A stretch of DNA of 64,000 nucleotides from Hennigella sp049177155 (lineage in GTDB: Bacteria; Bacillota_I; Bacilli_A; Mycoplasmatales; Mycoplasmoidaceae): NCBI GenBank assembly GCA_049177155.1, contig CP185407.1, positions 496,001 through 560,000 on the forward strand, read 5' to 3'. Below, one piece after another: positions 1-9,484 of the stretch. Below the pieces are notes generated by a model. That model was not told where the DNA came from and did no database searches. It saw only the letters and a program-made list of their open reading frames with translations. Each line of letters starts with the position of its first letter. The stretch's first letter is position 1. The translations under genes were made by a program, and so were the position numbers.

Positions 1-113
1 GATGGATCATTAACAGGGATTAAAGATTTAGATGGCACTTCAAAATGGCCTTTAGACTTTCAAAAGTCTAATCATGCTTTTCTAATCTTGTTAGTAGTTC
101 ATGAAGTTGCCAT
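1..113 (-). CDS. alaS: Alanyl-tRNA synthetase, N-terminal fragment
   Basis: The gene runs off the left edge, so only the first 37 codons are present. The peptide begins MATSWTTNKIRKAWLDF and continues with a KSKGH...PSKSLIP.NDPS pattern. This is the usual start of alanyl-tRNA synthetase (the FxxFFxxKGH...S.SL.P.NDPTLLF region), the class II enzyme that charges tRNA-Ala. Three TGA codons in this short piece read as Trp. It starts one base after the mnmA stop codon, which suggests co-transcription with mnmA. The catalytic motifs lie outside the window. Confidence 0.8.
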
Positions 114-114
114 A

Positions 115-1230
115 CTATTTAATTATCTTTCTTATTTCTCCACATCCTAAACAAATTTTGTTTTTATAAATAACTGCATATTGTCCAGGTGTTACTGATA
201 ATGTTTTATCATAAGTTAAAATTCATTTACCATTTATCTTTTTCAAAGTTTTAACTTTGATTAATTTTTGTAAATGTCTAAATCTAACTTTTAAGTTAGA
301 TAAAGATTTAGAGCTAGTTGGATTAATGAAGTTAAAAGGTCCAAGTTCACACTTAGTGCTTAATAAATATTTTTCTTTATCCGCTTGCGCGCACACATAA
401 ATAATTTTCTTTTTAACGTCTTTGCCGCAAACGAAATACTTATTTGCTTGTCCAGAAAGGTGCAAATCTTTGTTTTGACCCAAAGTATAGTACATGGTGC
501 CAACGTGGCTTCCAACCACTTTTTTGTTACTAATATCAACTATCTTGCCTGGTTGGTTAGGGATGTAGTTACCCAAAAATTCTTGAAATTGTCTCTTACC
601 AATAAAACATATTCCCATTGAATCTTTTCGATCTCAATTTGGTAATTTTATTTTCTTAGCTAATTGTCTAACTTCAACTTTAGTGAAGTTAGCTAGAGGG
701 AAGATTACATTCGCTAATTGTTTTTGATTTAAATCTGACAAGAAATAAGTTTGATCTTTAGTTAGGTCCTTTGGCATCAATAAGAATGTTCCATTCTTGT
801 TTTGCTTTAAAGCTGCATAGTGACCGGTTGCTAAATAATCAGCTTTAAATTTATTTAAAGCATACTTTCTAAATGCTTCAAACTTAATATATTTATTGCA
901 TAACACATCTGGGTTAGGTGTTAATGATTTCTTATATTGTGTGATGAAATATTTAAAAACATCATCTCAATATTCTTTAATAAATTCCACTTTGTGTAAT
1001 TTAAGTTTGAAGAAGTCAGCAACTTTCTTAGCTGCTAAATAATCAACATTACTTTCACAACCATCAGGTAATTTTTTGTTGTGACCTTTAATATCGTTAT
1101 TTATAACGGTATCTCAGTTTTGCATAAAAACAGGAATAACTTTGTAGCCTTGCTTTAAAAGTAAATAACAAGAAACAGCAGAGTCAACGCCTCCGCTTAG
1201 ACCAAGTACAACTGTTTTTTTCTTCATCAT
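115..1230 (-). CDS. mnmA: tRNA 2-thiouridylase MnmA
   Basis: A 371-residue protein of normal MnmA length. It uses ATP and a sulfur relay to place sulfur at C2 of the wobble uridine 34 in Lys, Glu and Gln tRNAs. The N-terminus has the PP-loop GLSGGVDSAV (about residues 10-19). The two catalytic cysteines are visible in NPDVLC and MGICFIG. An ATGATG pair offers starts at 1230 or 1227, and I use the first. A TATAAT box (1248-1243) lies 12 bases before the start, and a large palindrome sits behind it. The gene is divergent from uvrA and is followed one base later by alaS. Confidence 0.93.
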
Positions 1231-1242
1231 ATTTATGAATTA

Positions 1243-1248
1243 ATTATA
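1243..1248 (-). promoter_or_regulatory. -10 box of mnmA
   Basis: TATAAT on the minus strand, 12 bases before the mnmA start codon, partly inside the flank of the 1249-1278 palindrome. No convincing -35 hexamer is seen, which is common in mycoplasmas. Confidence 0.55.
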
Positions 1249-1278
1249 ATTCAATAAATAACAAGTTATTTATTGAAT
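1249..1278. repeat. Perfect inverted repeat between mnmA and uvrA
   Basis: Arms of 14 bases (1249-1262 and 1265-1278) match perfectly around an AA spacer. It lies in the intergenic region of two divergent genes, just upstream of the mnmA -10 box, so it could be an operator or a cruciform. There is no U-run that would make it a terminator. An almost identical layout (13-base arms, AA spacer) occurs at 43446-43473. Confidence 0.7.
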
Positions 1279-1306
1279 AGTTATCTGTAATTTTTAATAG
1301 GGGAAG

Positions 1307-1328
1307 ATAAATACCTTTAGGTATTTAT
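1307..1328. repeat. Second inverted repeat upstream of uvrA
   Basis: ATAAATACC (1307-1315), loop TTTA, GGTATTTAT (1320-1328): a perfect 9-base stem in the uvrA upstream region. It may be an RNA hairpin or a protein site. No family is recognised. Confidence 0.55.
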
Positions 1329-1358
1329 ATTAGACTATTAAAGATATATAGTTGTTTT

Positions 1359-1378
1359 TATCTTGTAAAAACAAGATA
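1359..1378 (+). repeat. Third inverted repeat, 11 bases before uvrA start
   Basis: TATCTTGT (1359-1366), loop AAAA, ACAAGATA (1371-1378): a perfect 8-base stem ending 11 bases before the uvrA ATG. If transcribed it would put a hairpin where the ribosome binding site should be. No Shine-Dalgarno sequence is visible there. Confidence 0.55.
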
Positions 1379-1389
1379 TATTTATTTTT

Positions 1390-4239
1390 ATGGCAAAACA
1401 AGACTTACACAATAATATCTATGTCCAAGGGGCAAGACAAAATAACTTAAAGAATGTTAATGTAGTTATTCCAAAGAATAAACTAGTAGTAATGACTGGT
1501 TTATCTGGTTCAGGAAAATCATCATTAGCTTTTAATACAATTTATGCTGAAGGCCAAAGACGATATCTAGAATCATTGTCTAGTTATGCTAGACAATTTC
1601 TAGGTAATAACGATAAACCTGATGTTGATTCGATTGAGGGTTTACTTCCAGCAATTTCTATTGATCAAAAGACTACAAGCAACAACCCAAGATCAACAGT
1701 TGGTACTGTTACTGAAATCTATGACTATTTAAGATTGCTATGATCAAGAATTGGTGTTCCATATTGTCCTAGAGGACACGGTCCAATTAAGACACTAACA
1801 ACAAAACAAATTGTTGATAAGATTTATTTAGATTTCAAACAAGAAAGCAAGATTCAAATTTTAGCTCCTATTGCTTATAAGCAAAAAGGAACTTTTGCTA
1901 AAGAGTTAGCTAAGCTAAAACTTGATGGTTTCTTACGAGTAAGAATTGATAATATTATCTATTCTCTAGATGACAAAATCGACTTAGATAAAAACAAATT
2001 TCACTACATTGATATCATTGTTGACCGTATTGTTTTAAACGAAGATAACCAAACTCATGATCGTTTAACTGAAGCGGTTGAAACATGCTTAAAACATGGT
2101 AACAACAAAGTTGTTATTTGAGATGGTTCTAAAGATACTTTATATTCTAAAAACCACTCTTGTCCAGTGTGTGGTTTCTCTATCCCAGAAATGGAACCTA
2201 GATTATTTTCTTTTAACTCACCAACAGGATATTGTGATGAATGTAAAGGATTAGGTTTTACCTACGAACCTGATGAAGATAGAATGATTCCAGATCGTAA
2301 TTTATCTATCAATGAAGGTGGAATTAGATGATTTAAAAATACGATGGATACTAAAAACTTAGAATGACAAAAATTCCAAGCTTTACTAGATCACTATCAT
2401 ATTGATAGAAACAAACCCATTAAACAACTTTCAAGAAAAGAAATTGATTTAATGATGTGAGGTTCAGATGAGCCTATAGAAGTAACTGCTAAATCAGCAA
2501 GTTACAAAACATATTCATATAACGATTACATCGAAGGTGTTCTTGCGATGGTTAAACGTAGACACCTTGAAACTAATAGTGAAATGGCAAGAGACTTTTA
2601 TGGTATGTACATGGTTGAAAAACCATGTCCTAAATGTCATGGACATAGATTAAATGAAAGAGCTTTGTCTGTTAAGATTAATGAAAAAAGTATCATGGAT
2701 GTTTGTGATATGTCCGTAGGACAAATGCATGATTGATTCTTAGCTCTTGAATTAAATGATACTGAAAGACAAATTGGTAAACAAGTTTTAAAAGAAATTA
2801 TTAACAGATTAGAATTTTTAATAAATGTCGGTCTTGATTATTTGACTTTGTCAAGATCAGCAGGAACATTGTCTGGTGGGGAAAATCAAAGAATTAGATT
2901 AGCTGCTCAAATTGGTAGTAGCTTAACTGGTGTCTTATATGTTCTTGATGAACCATCTATTGGTTTACACCAAAAAGATAACCAAAAGCTTATCAACACC
3001 ATGAAAGCTATGAGAGATCTTGGTAACTCTTTAATCGTAGTAGAACATGATACTGATACTATGAAAGCGGCAGACTATTTAATAGACGTTGGACCATTAG
3101 CCGGAGTTAATGGTGGAAAGATAGTTGCTCAAGGTTCAATTGATGATCTAATCGATTGTAAACAATCAATTACAGGAAAATACTTATCTGGAGAATACAC
3201 TATTCCAGTTCCAAAACAAAGAAGAGGTGGAAACGGAAAGAAGATTATTCTTAAAGGGGCAAAGCTAAATAACCTTAAGAATATTAATGTTACTTTCCCT
3301 TTAGGAAAACTTATTTGTGTAACTGGTGTTTCTGGTTCTGGTAAGTCAACACTTATCAATGAAACTTTGGTTGCTAACATTAGAAAAATTTTATTTAATC
3401 CGTTTGAGATAGCACCAAAAGTAACAGACTTAACTGGCATTCAAGATATTGATAACTTAATAGTTATTACTCAAGAACCAATTGGTAGAACACCAAGATC
3501 TAATCCAGCAACATATACTGGTATCTTTGATGATATCAGAGGCGTGTTTGCTAACACTCCTGAAGCTAAAGCTAGAGGATATGATAAAGGTAGATTTAGT
3601 TTTAACGTAGAATCAGGAAGATGTGAGAAGTGTCAAGGTGATGGTTACATTAGAATTGAAATGCACTTCTTACCAGATGTATATGTTAAATGTGATGAAT
3701 GTGGTGGTAAGAGATACAACCAAGAAACACTTTCTATTCTTTACAAGAATAAATCAATCTATGATGTTTTGGAGATGTCAGTAGATGAAGCTTATGACTT
3801 CTTCCAAAACATTCCAGCTATCAAACGTAAACTAGAACTAATGAAAGATGTTGGCCTAGGTTACATTAAGTTAGGTGAACCATCTGTAGATTTATCTGGT
3901 GGTGAAGCACAAAGAATTAAACTAGCTAAATTCTTGCAAAGAAAAGCTAGTGATAAAACAATTATTGTTTTGGATGAACCATCAACTGGTTTACACCAAC
4001 ACGATATTGCTAAACTAATCGAAGTATTAAATAGAATTGTTGATAATGGGGCTACAGTTATCATCATTGAACACAACCTTGATATTATCAAGTGTGCTGA
4101 CTACATCATTGATTTAGGACCAGATGGTGGAGATAGAGGTGGTAGAATTATAACTACTGGTACACCAGAACAAATCCTAAAAGATGAAGACATCTCTTAT
4201 ACTGCTAAATTCTTAAAACCTCTACTTAAAAACAAGTAA
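1390..4239 (+). CDS. uvrA: Excinuclease ABC subunit A
   Basis: A 949-residue UvrA, the damage-sensing ABC ATPase of nucleotide excision repair. The first Walker A is GLSGSGKSSLAF (about 37-48) and the second is GVSGSGKSTLI in the C-terminal half. Both ABC signatures are present (LSGGENQR and LSGGEAQR), as are zinc-finger cysteine pairs CPVCG/CDECKG and CEKCQGD/CDECGG. Several TGA codons read as Trp, so the gene is one uninterrupted frame. No Shine-Dalgarno precedes the ATG; three hairpins do. A lipoprotein gene begins 9 bases after the stop. No uvrB or uvrC is in the window. Confidence 0.97.
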
Positions 4240-4248
4240 AATATAAGT

Positions 4249-5271
4249 ATGAAACTTAATAAGTTTTTAATACCTATGTCTATCATATCACTAGCTAGTG
4301 CTAGTGTTAGTTTGATTGGTTGTGGTGGATTACCAACTCCACCTGATCCTCCCGCTCCTGAAACAATTGAAACATTCATTCAAGACCGAACATTTTCTTT
4401 GATGGCATCTAATTGATTTACTGAAACACCAGAGTCAATCACAGCTAAAGTTTTTAGTTGTTATGGAACTGGTTGAATTATTGATGATGCTACGATTGAT
4501 AATCCTAATGATTATGTTTATTATGTAGCTACAAATTGACATGTTATTAGAGGTATGGATACAATTCGAACAACATATCAAGATTGGTATTACCAAGGTA
4601 AAACATATTCCTATGGTGATATTACATTAGCTTCTGATTCATCTAAATGTTTATCATTTAATGATTACGAATATTTTAAAGCTGGTAAATTTGAATATCA
4701 AGATCTAACTAATTTCTTATATCCGCCAACTACTGACACAAACGGTATTGACTTCTATGTTGCTAAATGTGACTTTGGAACGCAACCAACAAAAACAATT
4801 AAAGCTAAGTTTGATAGATTAAATACACAACGTAAAAATAAAGGATACATCAATCAATTTGCATCTATCGATGATGAAGGTATCATAGAAGCAAAGAAAT
4901 ATATTGGTGGTTATCCATATAAGGAAGTTTCAACTGCTGTCCGTGGAGGACAATGAGAATTTCATGAAATTGATCCGGGAAAATTTTCTTACAAAGAAAA
5001 AGGTTATGGTCCTCACTGAATTGATAATGAGGCATATGGTTATAAAGATATATCACCACAATACCGAACTGATTATAATTATGGAACAGATTGAATGACT
5101 GGAGGAGCTTCAGGTAGCATGTTGTTAACAGAAGACTTTAAGATCTGTGCTATATATTGAGGTGGAGAAGTAGATTCTTCAGAAAGTCCTACCTGATTTA
5201 GACCACGCTTTAGCATTTTAAAAAACAATACAGATACAGATTTTATTTCACAATGAGTAAATAAACAATAA
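4249..5271 (+). CDS. DUF31-family serine-protease-like lipoprotein
   Basis: A 340-residue predicted lipoprotein. The signal peptide ends in the lipobox SLIGC with Cys25, followed by a Pro-rich linker. The body has the mycoplasma DUF31 pattern GTGWIID...YVATNWHV, with a probable catalytic His98 and a GGASGS motif near residues 285-290 that fits a trypsin-like nucleophile Ser288. Family members include surface proteases such as the immunoglobulin protease MIP. This protein is much shorter than MIP, and no MIB partner is nearby. It follows uvrA by 9 bases and ends on a bidirectional terminator. The target is unknown. Confidence 0.8.
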
Positions 5272-5293
5272 AAAATAGGCGTTGCCTATTTTT
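5271..5293. terminator. Bidirectional terminator between lipoprotein gene and gatB
   Basis: AAAAATAGGC, loop GTT, GCCTATTTTT: a perfect 10-base stem with A and T runs on both sides. It overlaps the stop codons of the two convergent genes and so can serve both. Confidence 0.85.
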
Positions 5294-6719
5294 TATTTAA
5301 TAAATCTTTTAAGATTCTTGCAGAAATTACTGGATTAGCTTGACCTTTAGTATCTCTCATTAATAAACCAAGAATCATCTTCTCTACTCTTTCAGGTCTA
5401 GTTGGGTATTGTTGAACAATGTTAGCATTCTTAGCAATTAAATCAGATAACATTTGTCTAATTACTGATTCATCAGTAATTTGTTTAAATCCTAATTTTT
5501 CAATTACTATTTCTGGATCTGTATTATTCTTATAGATTTCTACAATTATTGTTTTACCTTGTTTAGCATTAATCTTACCATCAATAAGAATCTTGATCAT
5601 CTTGATGATCTTGTTTAATTTATCTTCATCAACACTTTCAATTGTTTTATTATCTTTTTTTAATAAACCAACTAGTTCTACTAAGATTCATGTTACTACT
5701 AAATCAACTTTACCAACTGCATTCAATACTTTTTCGCAAGCTTTATATAAAGGATAATCGTCTAGCAGTTGATTAATCATTTTTTCATTAAGATTTAAAG
5801 TCGCCAAATTATCTTTAATTTGTTGTAGTGAATATTTAACTTGGCTTAATGCTTCTTGTTTAAAACTATTATCTAATTCAAAAGATAGGATGTTTGGTTC
5901 AGGCATAAAGTGATAATCAACTGCTGCTGTTTTATCACGCATATATATTGTTTCACCTTTGACATCATCAAATCTTCTTGTTTCAGGTTTTAATTCTTTA
6001 CCAGATAAGATAATGCTTGCATGTCTTTGTTGTTCAAAAGCAATAGCTTTACCAACATTAGCAATAGAGTTTAAGTTTTTAATTTCTGCTCTAACACCAT
6101 ATTTATCTGAACCATATGGATTAATTGAAATGTTAATGTCAGCACGCATTGAACCTTCATCAAGTTTAGCATCTGATATTTCTCCACAAAAGTTTAAGAT
6201 TCTCTTTAACTCTGTTAAATATGCCATTGCTTCTTGAGCAGAGTTCATATCTGGTTTAGAAACAATTTCAATTAAAGGCATACCAGAACGGTTGTAATCA
6301 AGTAATACTTTATTACCACTCTTTAATTGTTTAGCTGTATCTTCTTCCATGTGGATACGTTCAATGTTAATTTTCTTTTTCTTGCCATTAACTTCTATTT
6401 CAATATATCCATTAGTTCCTATTGGATTAAATTGTTGAGTGATTTGGTAACCTTTAGGCAAATCACGATAGAAATAGTTTTTACGATCAAAACTAATTGT
6501 ATCAGCAATATTCATATGTAAAGCTTGTGCTAAACAAATTGCTTTTCTTACTACTTCTTCATTAACTGATGGTAAAGCTCCAGGTAAACCTAAATCAATT
6601 TCATTGATGTTTTGGTTAACTGGGTCTGTGTGAGAACTCTTTGAAGCACTAAACATTTTAGTTTTGGAGTTAACTACAGCATGAACTTCAATACCAATAA
6701 CTGTTTGAAAATTATTCAT
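5286..6719 (-). CDS. gatB: Aspartyl/glutamyl-tRNA amidotransferase subunit B
   Basis: A 477-residue GatB, close to the usual 475. It binds mischarged Glu-tRNA-Gln or Asp-tRNA-Asn and, with GatA and GatC, amidates it. The N-terminus reads VIGIEVHAVVNSKTKMFSAS, the typical GatB opening. The middle has the LDYNRSGMPLIEIVSKPD box, and the C-terminus has a YqeY-like tRNA-binding tail. An earlier TTG is in frame, but I start at ATG 6719 because a GGAGG sits 7 bases before it. The start overlaps the end of gatA by 8 bases, so translation is probably coupled. Confidence 0.96.
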
Positions 6720-8106
6720 GGCTACCTCCAATCAATGTTTCAAGAGTATATGCAATGTTTAACAATTTCATATCTTGATATACATCAGCAGTAATTGTTA
6801 AACCTCATGGCATATTATCAATCTTTGTAAAAGGAATGGTGATTCCTGGTGTTCCAGAAAAGTTATCCATCATTAATCAATCATCATAGTTTGATCCAAC
6901 ATTACGATCATCAAATGGTCTTGCTATACCACTAACTGTTGGCATTAAGATGCAATCACCTTGATTTAACAAACTTAATTGAACATCTTGTACCATGTGT
7001 CTAATACTTCTTGCAGCTAAAGTAATACTTTGTGCATTTTGTTTTGTTGTTAAGTAAGCACCGATAACAAATCTTCGTTTAACTTCATCACCAATACCTA
7101 ATGTTCTAGATTTGACTAATGAAGCAAAATAATCATCATTATCTGATCCTTCATTCTTACCAAAGGTAATACCTTGAAGATTTGAATAACAACTATATCC
7201 TTCTGTATAAGTTAAAACTTTGTAAGCGAAAGAAATAGAATGTAAAATTTCTCTATCGACCGTTGTTTCTACAATTAAATGTCCTGCATCTTTTAATTGT
7301 TGAAGAAGTTTGTTAAATAGTTCTTGTTGCTTTGGTTCCAACATTTCAATGAAGTTTTTAATCACAACAAATTTAATACATGTTAATGGTTTTAAATTTT
7401 CTAATTTAACATTTCTAATCATTGAGGTAGAAGTGTAATCTTTTGGATCATGTTTGATTACATAAGAAGCAACAATTGTTGCATCAGCTACATACTTACT
7501 AATAATTCCTACATGGTCAAAACTTGGAGCATATGGTAAAACACCATATCTTGAAATAGCACCATAAGTTGGTTTATAACCAACTACACCAACAAAGGAT
7601 GCTGGTCTTCTAATTGAGTCACCAGTATCAGTTCCAATTGCAAATGGAGAAATACCAGCTGCCACATTAGCAACTGAACCTGATGATGATCCACCAGTAA
7701 TTCTTTTTTCATCTAATGGGTTTTTAACAAAACCAGTAAAACAATGTGTGCCAGAACCACCTAGACCATATTCATCCATAGCATCTTTTGCAAGTAATGA
7801 AGCACCATTTACTTTTAGTATGCCATATACTGAAGCATTAAATGGTGGTACATAATCTTTTAAAAATTTACTACCAGCAGTGGTTTTAATTCCTTGAGTA
7901 GAAACGTTGTCTTTTAAAGAATATGGAATTCCTGAAAGTAAATTGTTTGGATCAAATGGAACTTCAGTTGCTTTAAAGATTGGTGTAATGATTGAATTAG
8001 TAAAAGCATATTTGTCAGCCAATGCTTTAGCATTGTCTACCAATTGTTTTGGAGTTACTTTACCACTTTTTAATTGTTCATGTAGGTCTAAAATAACAGA
8101 TTTCAT
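6712..8106 (-). CDS. gatA: Aspartyl/glutamyl-tRNA amidotransferase subunit A
   Basis: A 464-residue amidase-signature enzyme that releases ammonia from glutamine for GatB. The Ser-cisSer-Lys triad region is visible: the GIPYSLKDN lysine segment, and GGSSSGSVANVAAG with the signature serines. It begins one base after the gatC stop and its last 8 bases overlap gatB, so the order is gatC-gatA-gatB. Several TGA codons read as Trp near the C-terminus. No glutaminyl-tRNA synthetase gene is in this window, consistent with the indirect route. Confidence 0.95.
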
Positions 8107-8107
8107 T

Positions 8108-8380
8108 TTATTTACCTACCACATATTTGTCTGACTTTTTAGCATTAGACAAATAATCTTTTTCTAATTGTTTATCAGGAACATCTTTACGCATCTTGGC
8201 ACAATTAATAACCCTTGGGTTATTAACTGGTTTATATTTAGGGTTTTCTACATCAAAATGTGATTGTTCAAGATCTTGATCTAGTTCTTGAATTTCCTTA
8301 ATAATTTTTGCTGTTTGTTCTTCAGATAACTCAAAACACAAATTCTTAGTTAAGTGTTTAATATATTCTTTGTCAACCAT
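8108..8380 (-). CDS. gatC: Aspartyl/glutamyl-tRNA amidotransferase subunit C
   Basis: A 90-residue GatC, the small belt subunit that holds GatA and GatB together. It has the family pattern: a helix of the form YIKHLTKNLCFELSEEQ near the start, and a C-terminal PVNNPRVINCAKMRKD segment like the xxLRxD...R end of GatC. I start at ATG 8380; a TTG two codons earlier (8386) is possible. It lies directly downstream of the rplL terminator and is the first gene of gatCAB. Confidence 0.85.
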   Translation of the reverse strand: MVDKEYIKHLTKNLCFELSEEQTAKIIKEIQELDQDLEQSHFDVENPKYKPVNNPRVINCAKMRKDVPDKQLEKDYLSNAKKSDKYVVGK

Positions 8381-8406
8381 ATCCAATAATAAATAAATTA
8401 TAAAAT

Positions 8407-8436
8407 AAAAAATATGGTCGATTGACCATATTTTTT
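8407..8436 (-). terminator. Terminator after rplJ-rplL
   Basis: A perfect 13-base stem (8407-8419 with 8424-8436, loop GATT) built on ATATGGTC/GACCATAT and flanked by A and T runs. It sits 14 bases past the rplL stop and separates the ribosomal operon from gatCAB. Confidence 0.85.
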
Positions 8437-8450
8437 AATAAGTAATAATA

Positions 8451-8816
8451 TTACTTAATTTCAACTTTAGCACCAGCGTCAGTGAATTTCTTACCAAGTT
8501 CCTTAGCTTCTTCAGGTTTAATACCTTCTTTAACTACACAAGGAGCTTTGTCTACTGCGTTCTTTGCTTCCATTAAACCTAAACCAGTGATTTCACGGTA
8601 GATTTTAATAACAGCAACTTTGCTTGCACCAGCAGAAGTTAATGTTAAAGTAACTAGTGATGGTTCTGCATTAGCAGCAGGAGCAGCTGCAGCAGCTACA
8701 GGAGCAGCAGCAGATACACCAAATTCTTTTTCAATTGCTTTTACTAAGTCATTGATTTCCATTAAAGTCATTTCTTTTAAAGAATCAATTACTTGTTGGT
8801 TTGTTAATTTTGCCAT
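8451..8816 (-). CDS. rplL: 50S ribosomal protein L7/L12
   Basis: A 121-residue L7/L12, the stalk protein that recruits translation GTPases. The N-terminal dimerisation helix (TNQQVIDSLKEMTLMEINDL), an Ala/Pro-rich hinge (AAAPAANAEPS) and the C-terminal factor-binding domain (KIYREITGLGLMEAKNAVDKAP) are all present. An upstream in-frame TTG gives a longer reading, but ATG 8816 fits the family start MAKLTNQQ. It is 16 bases behind rplJ and shares its leader. Confidence 0.96.
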   Translation of the reverse strand: MAKLTNQQVIDSLKEMTLMEINDLVKAIEKEFGVSAAAPVAAAAAPAANAEPSLVTLTLTSAGASKVAVIKIYREITGLGLMEAKNAVDKAPCVVKEGIKPEEAKELGKKFTDAGAKVEIK

Positions 8817-8832
8817 ATTTAAATTTCCCTTC

Positions 8833-9321
8833 TTATGCTTGTTTTGTCTTTCCAACTGCATTTAATCCATATAGGAAGTTTCTTAAACTTGCTGTTAAGC
8901 AAGATAAGAACATAGAGTATAGACCCTTTCTTCCTGGAATGGCTGCGATTTGGGCAAGTTGGTCAGGCTTAATGATTTGGTTTTCTAAATAACCAAATTT
9001 AAACTTTACAAAGTTTCTTTGCTTAGCAATATCAGCTACTGCTTTGAAAGAACATACCTCATCATCATTACAAATGATTACAGCATTAGGACCTTTGCAT
9101 TTTTCAACTTGAATGTTGCTTGCTTGAAGACCACGGTTTAGAACGTTGTTCTTAACAACTTCAATACTTGCACCTTCAGCATGTAATTTAGCTCTCATTT
9201 CTGTTAATTCTTTAACAGTAAGACCTAAATATTCAAAGACTAAGAATGATTTAGCATTTTTAATCTTAGTAACAAATTCATCAGTTGCTTTCGCTTTTTG
9301 TTCAATTATTGCTTTTGACAC
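8833..9321 (-). CDS. rplJ: 50S ribosomal protein L10
   Basis: A 162-residue L10, the base of the L7/L12 stalk on 23S rRNA. Family features are the N-terminal block SKAIIEQK...FVTKIKNAKSFLVFEYLGLTVKELTEMR and the C-terminal helix that carries the L12 dimers. The start codon is GTG at 9321-9319, chosen because an excellent GGAGGT lies 5 bases upstream (9332-9327) and the protein begins MSKAII. L10-L12 is the expected ligand of the leader RNA just upstream. Confidence 0.95.
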   Translation of the reverse strand: MSKAIIEQKAKATDEFVTKIKNAKSFLVFEYLGLTVKELTEMRAKLHAEGASIEVVKNNVLNRGLQASNIQVEKCKGPNAVIICNDDEVCSFKAVADIAKQRNFVKFKFGYLENQIIKPDQLAQIAAIPGRKGLYSMFLSCLTASLRNFLYGLNAVGKTKQA

Positions 9322-9352
9322 AATTTACCTCCGTAATTTGTTGGCAATATAC

Positions 9353-9465
9353 AAATAAAATGTCTTTGTGATACACACAAAGACAATCAGAGTATTTATC
9401 TAAAATTGGATAATATCCTCGGTAACAAATTAAGGCATAGCCAGTTACTGTCTTTGGTATATTGC
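9353..9465 (-). ncRNA. Ribosomal protein L10 leader (attenuator)
   Basis: The 5' leader of rplJ-rplL contains three copies of one sequence that can pair in two ways. CAAAGACA (minus strand 9456-9449) can pair with TGTCTTTG (9385-9378), closing a larger fold that contains GTTACCGAGGATA. Alternatively the second segment forms a 10-base hairpin (9385-9376 with 9370-9361) followed by a U-rich run, which is an intrinsic terminator. This is the logic of the known L10 leader, where L10-L12 binding favours termination. Transcription probably starts near 9465, after TATAAT at 9477-9472. Confidence 0.8.
9361..9385 (-). terminator. Conditional terminator of the L10 leader
   Basis: A perfect 10-base stem TGTCTTTGTG/CACAAAGACA with a 5-base loop, followed on the minus strand by TTTTATTTG. 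It competes with the upstream antiterminator copy at 9449-9456. Confidence 0.75.
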
Positions 9466-9484
9466 TCACTTATTATATATAAAA

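Noticed and set aside
1390..4239. uvrA and many other genes look broken into pieces by TGA
   Set aside because: All pieces are in the same frame and join into full-length proteins when TGA is Trp. They are not pseudogenes.
4249..5271. MIB-MIP immunoglobulin protease system
   Set aside because: Only one short DUF31 gene is present and no MIB-type neighbour is seen.
5959..6521. Plus-strand open frames over gatB, and similar ones over rplJ/rplL, parC and feoB
   Set aside because: They are antisense shadows of clear genes and have no ribosome sites or family features.
9322..9484. A tRNA or other RNA gene in the rplJ upstream region
   Set aside because: The stems fit the L10 leader; there is no cloverleaf or CCA/T-loop consensus.
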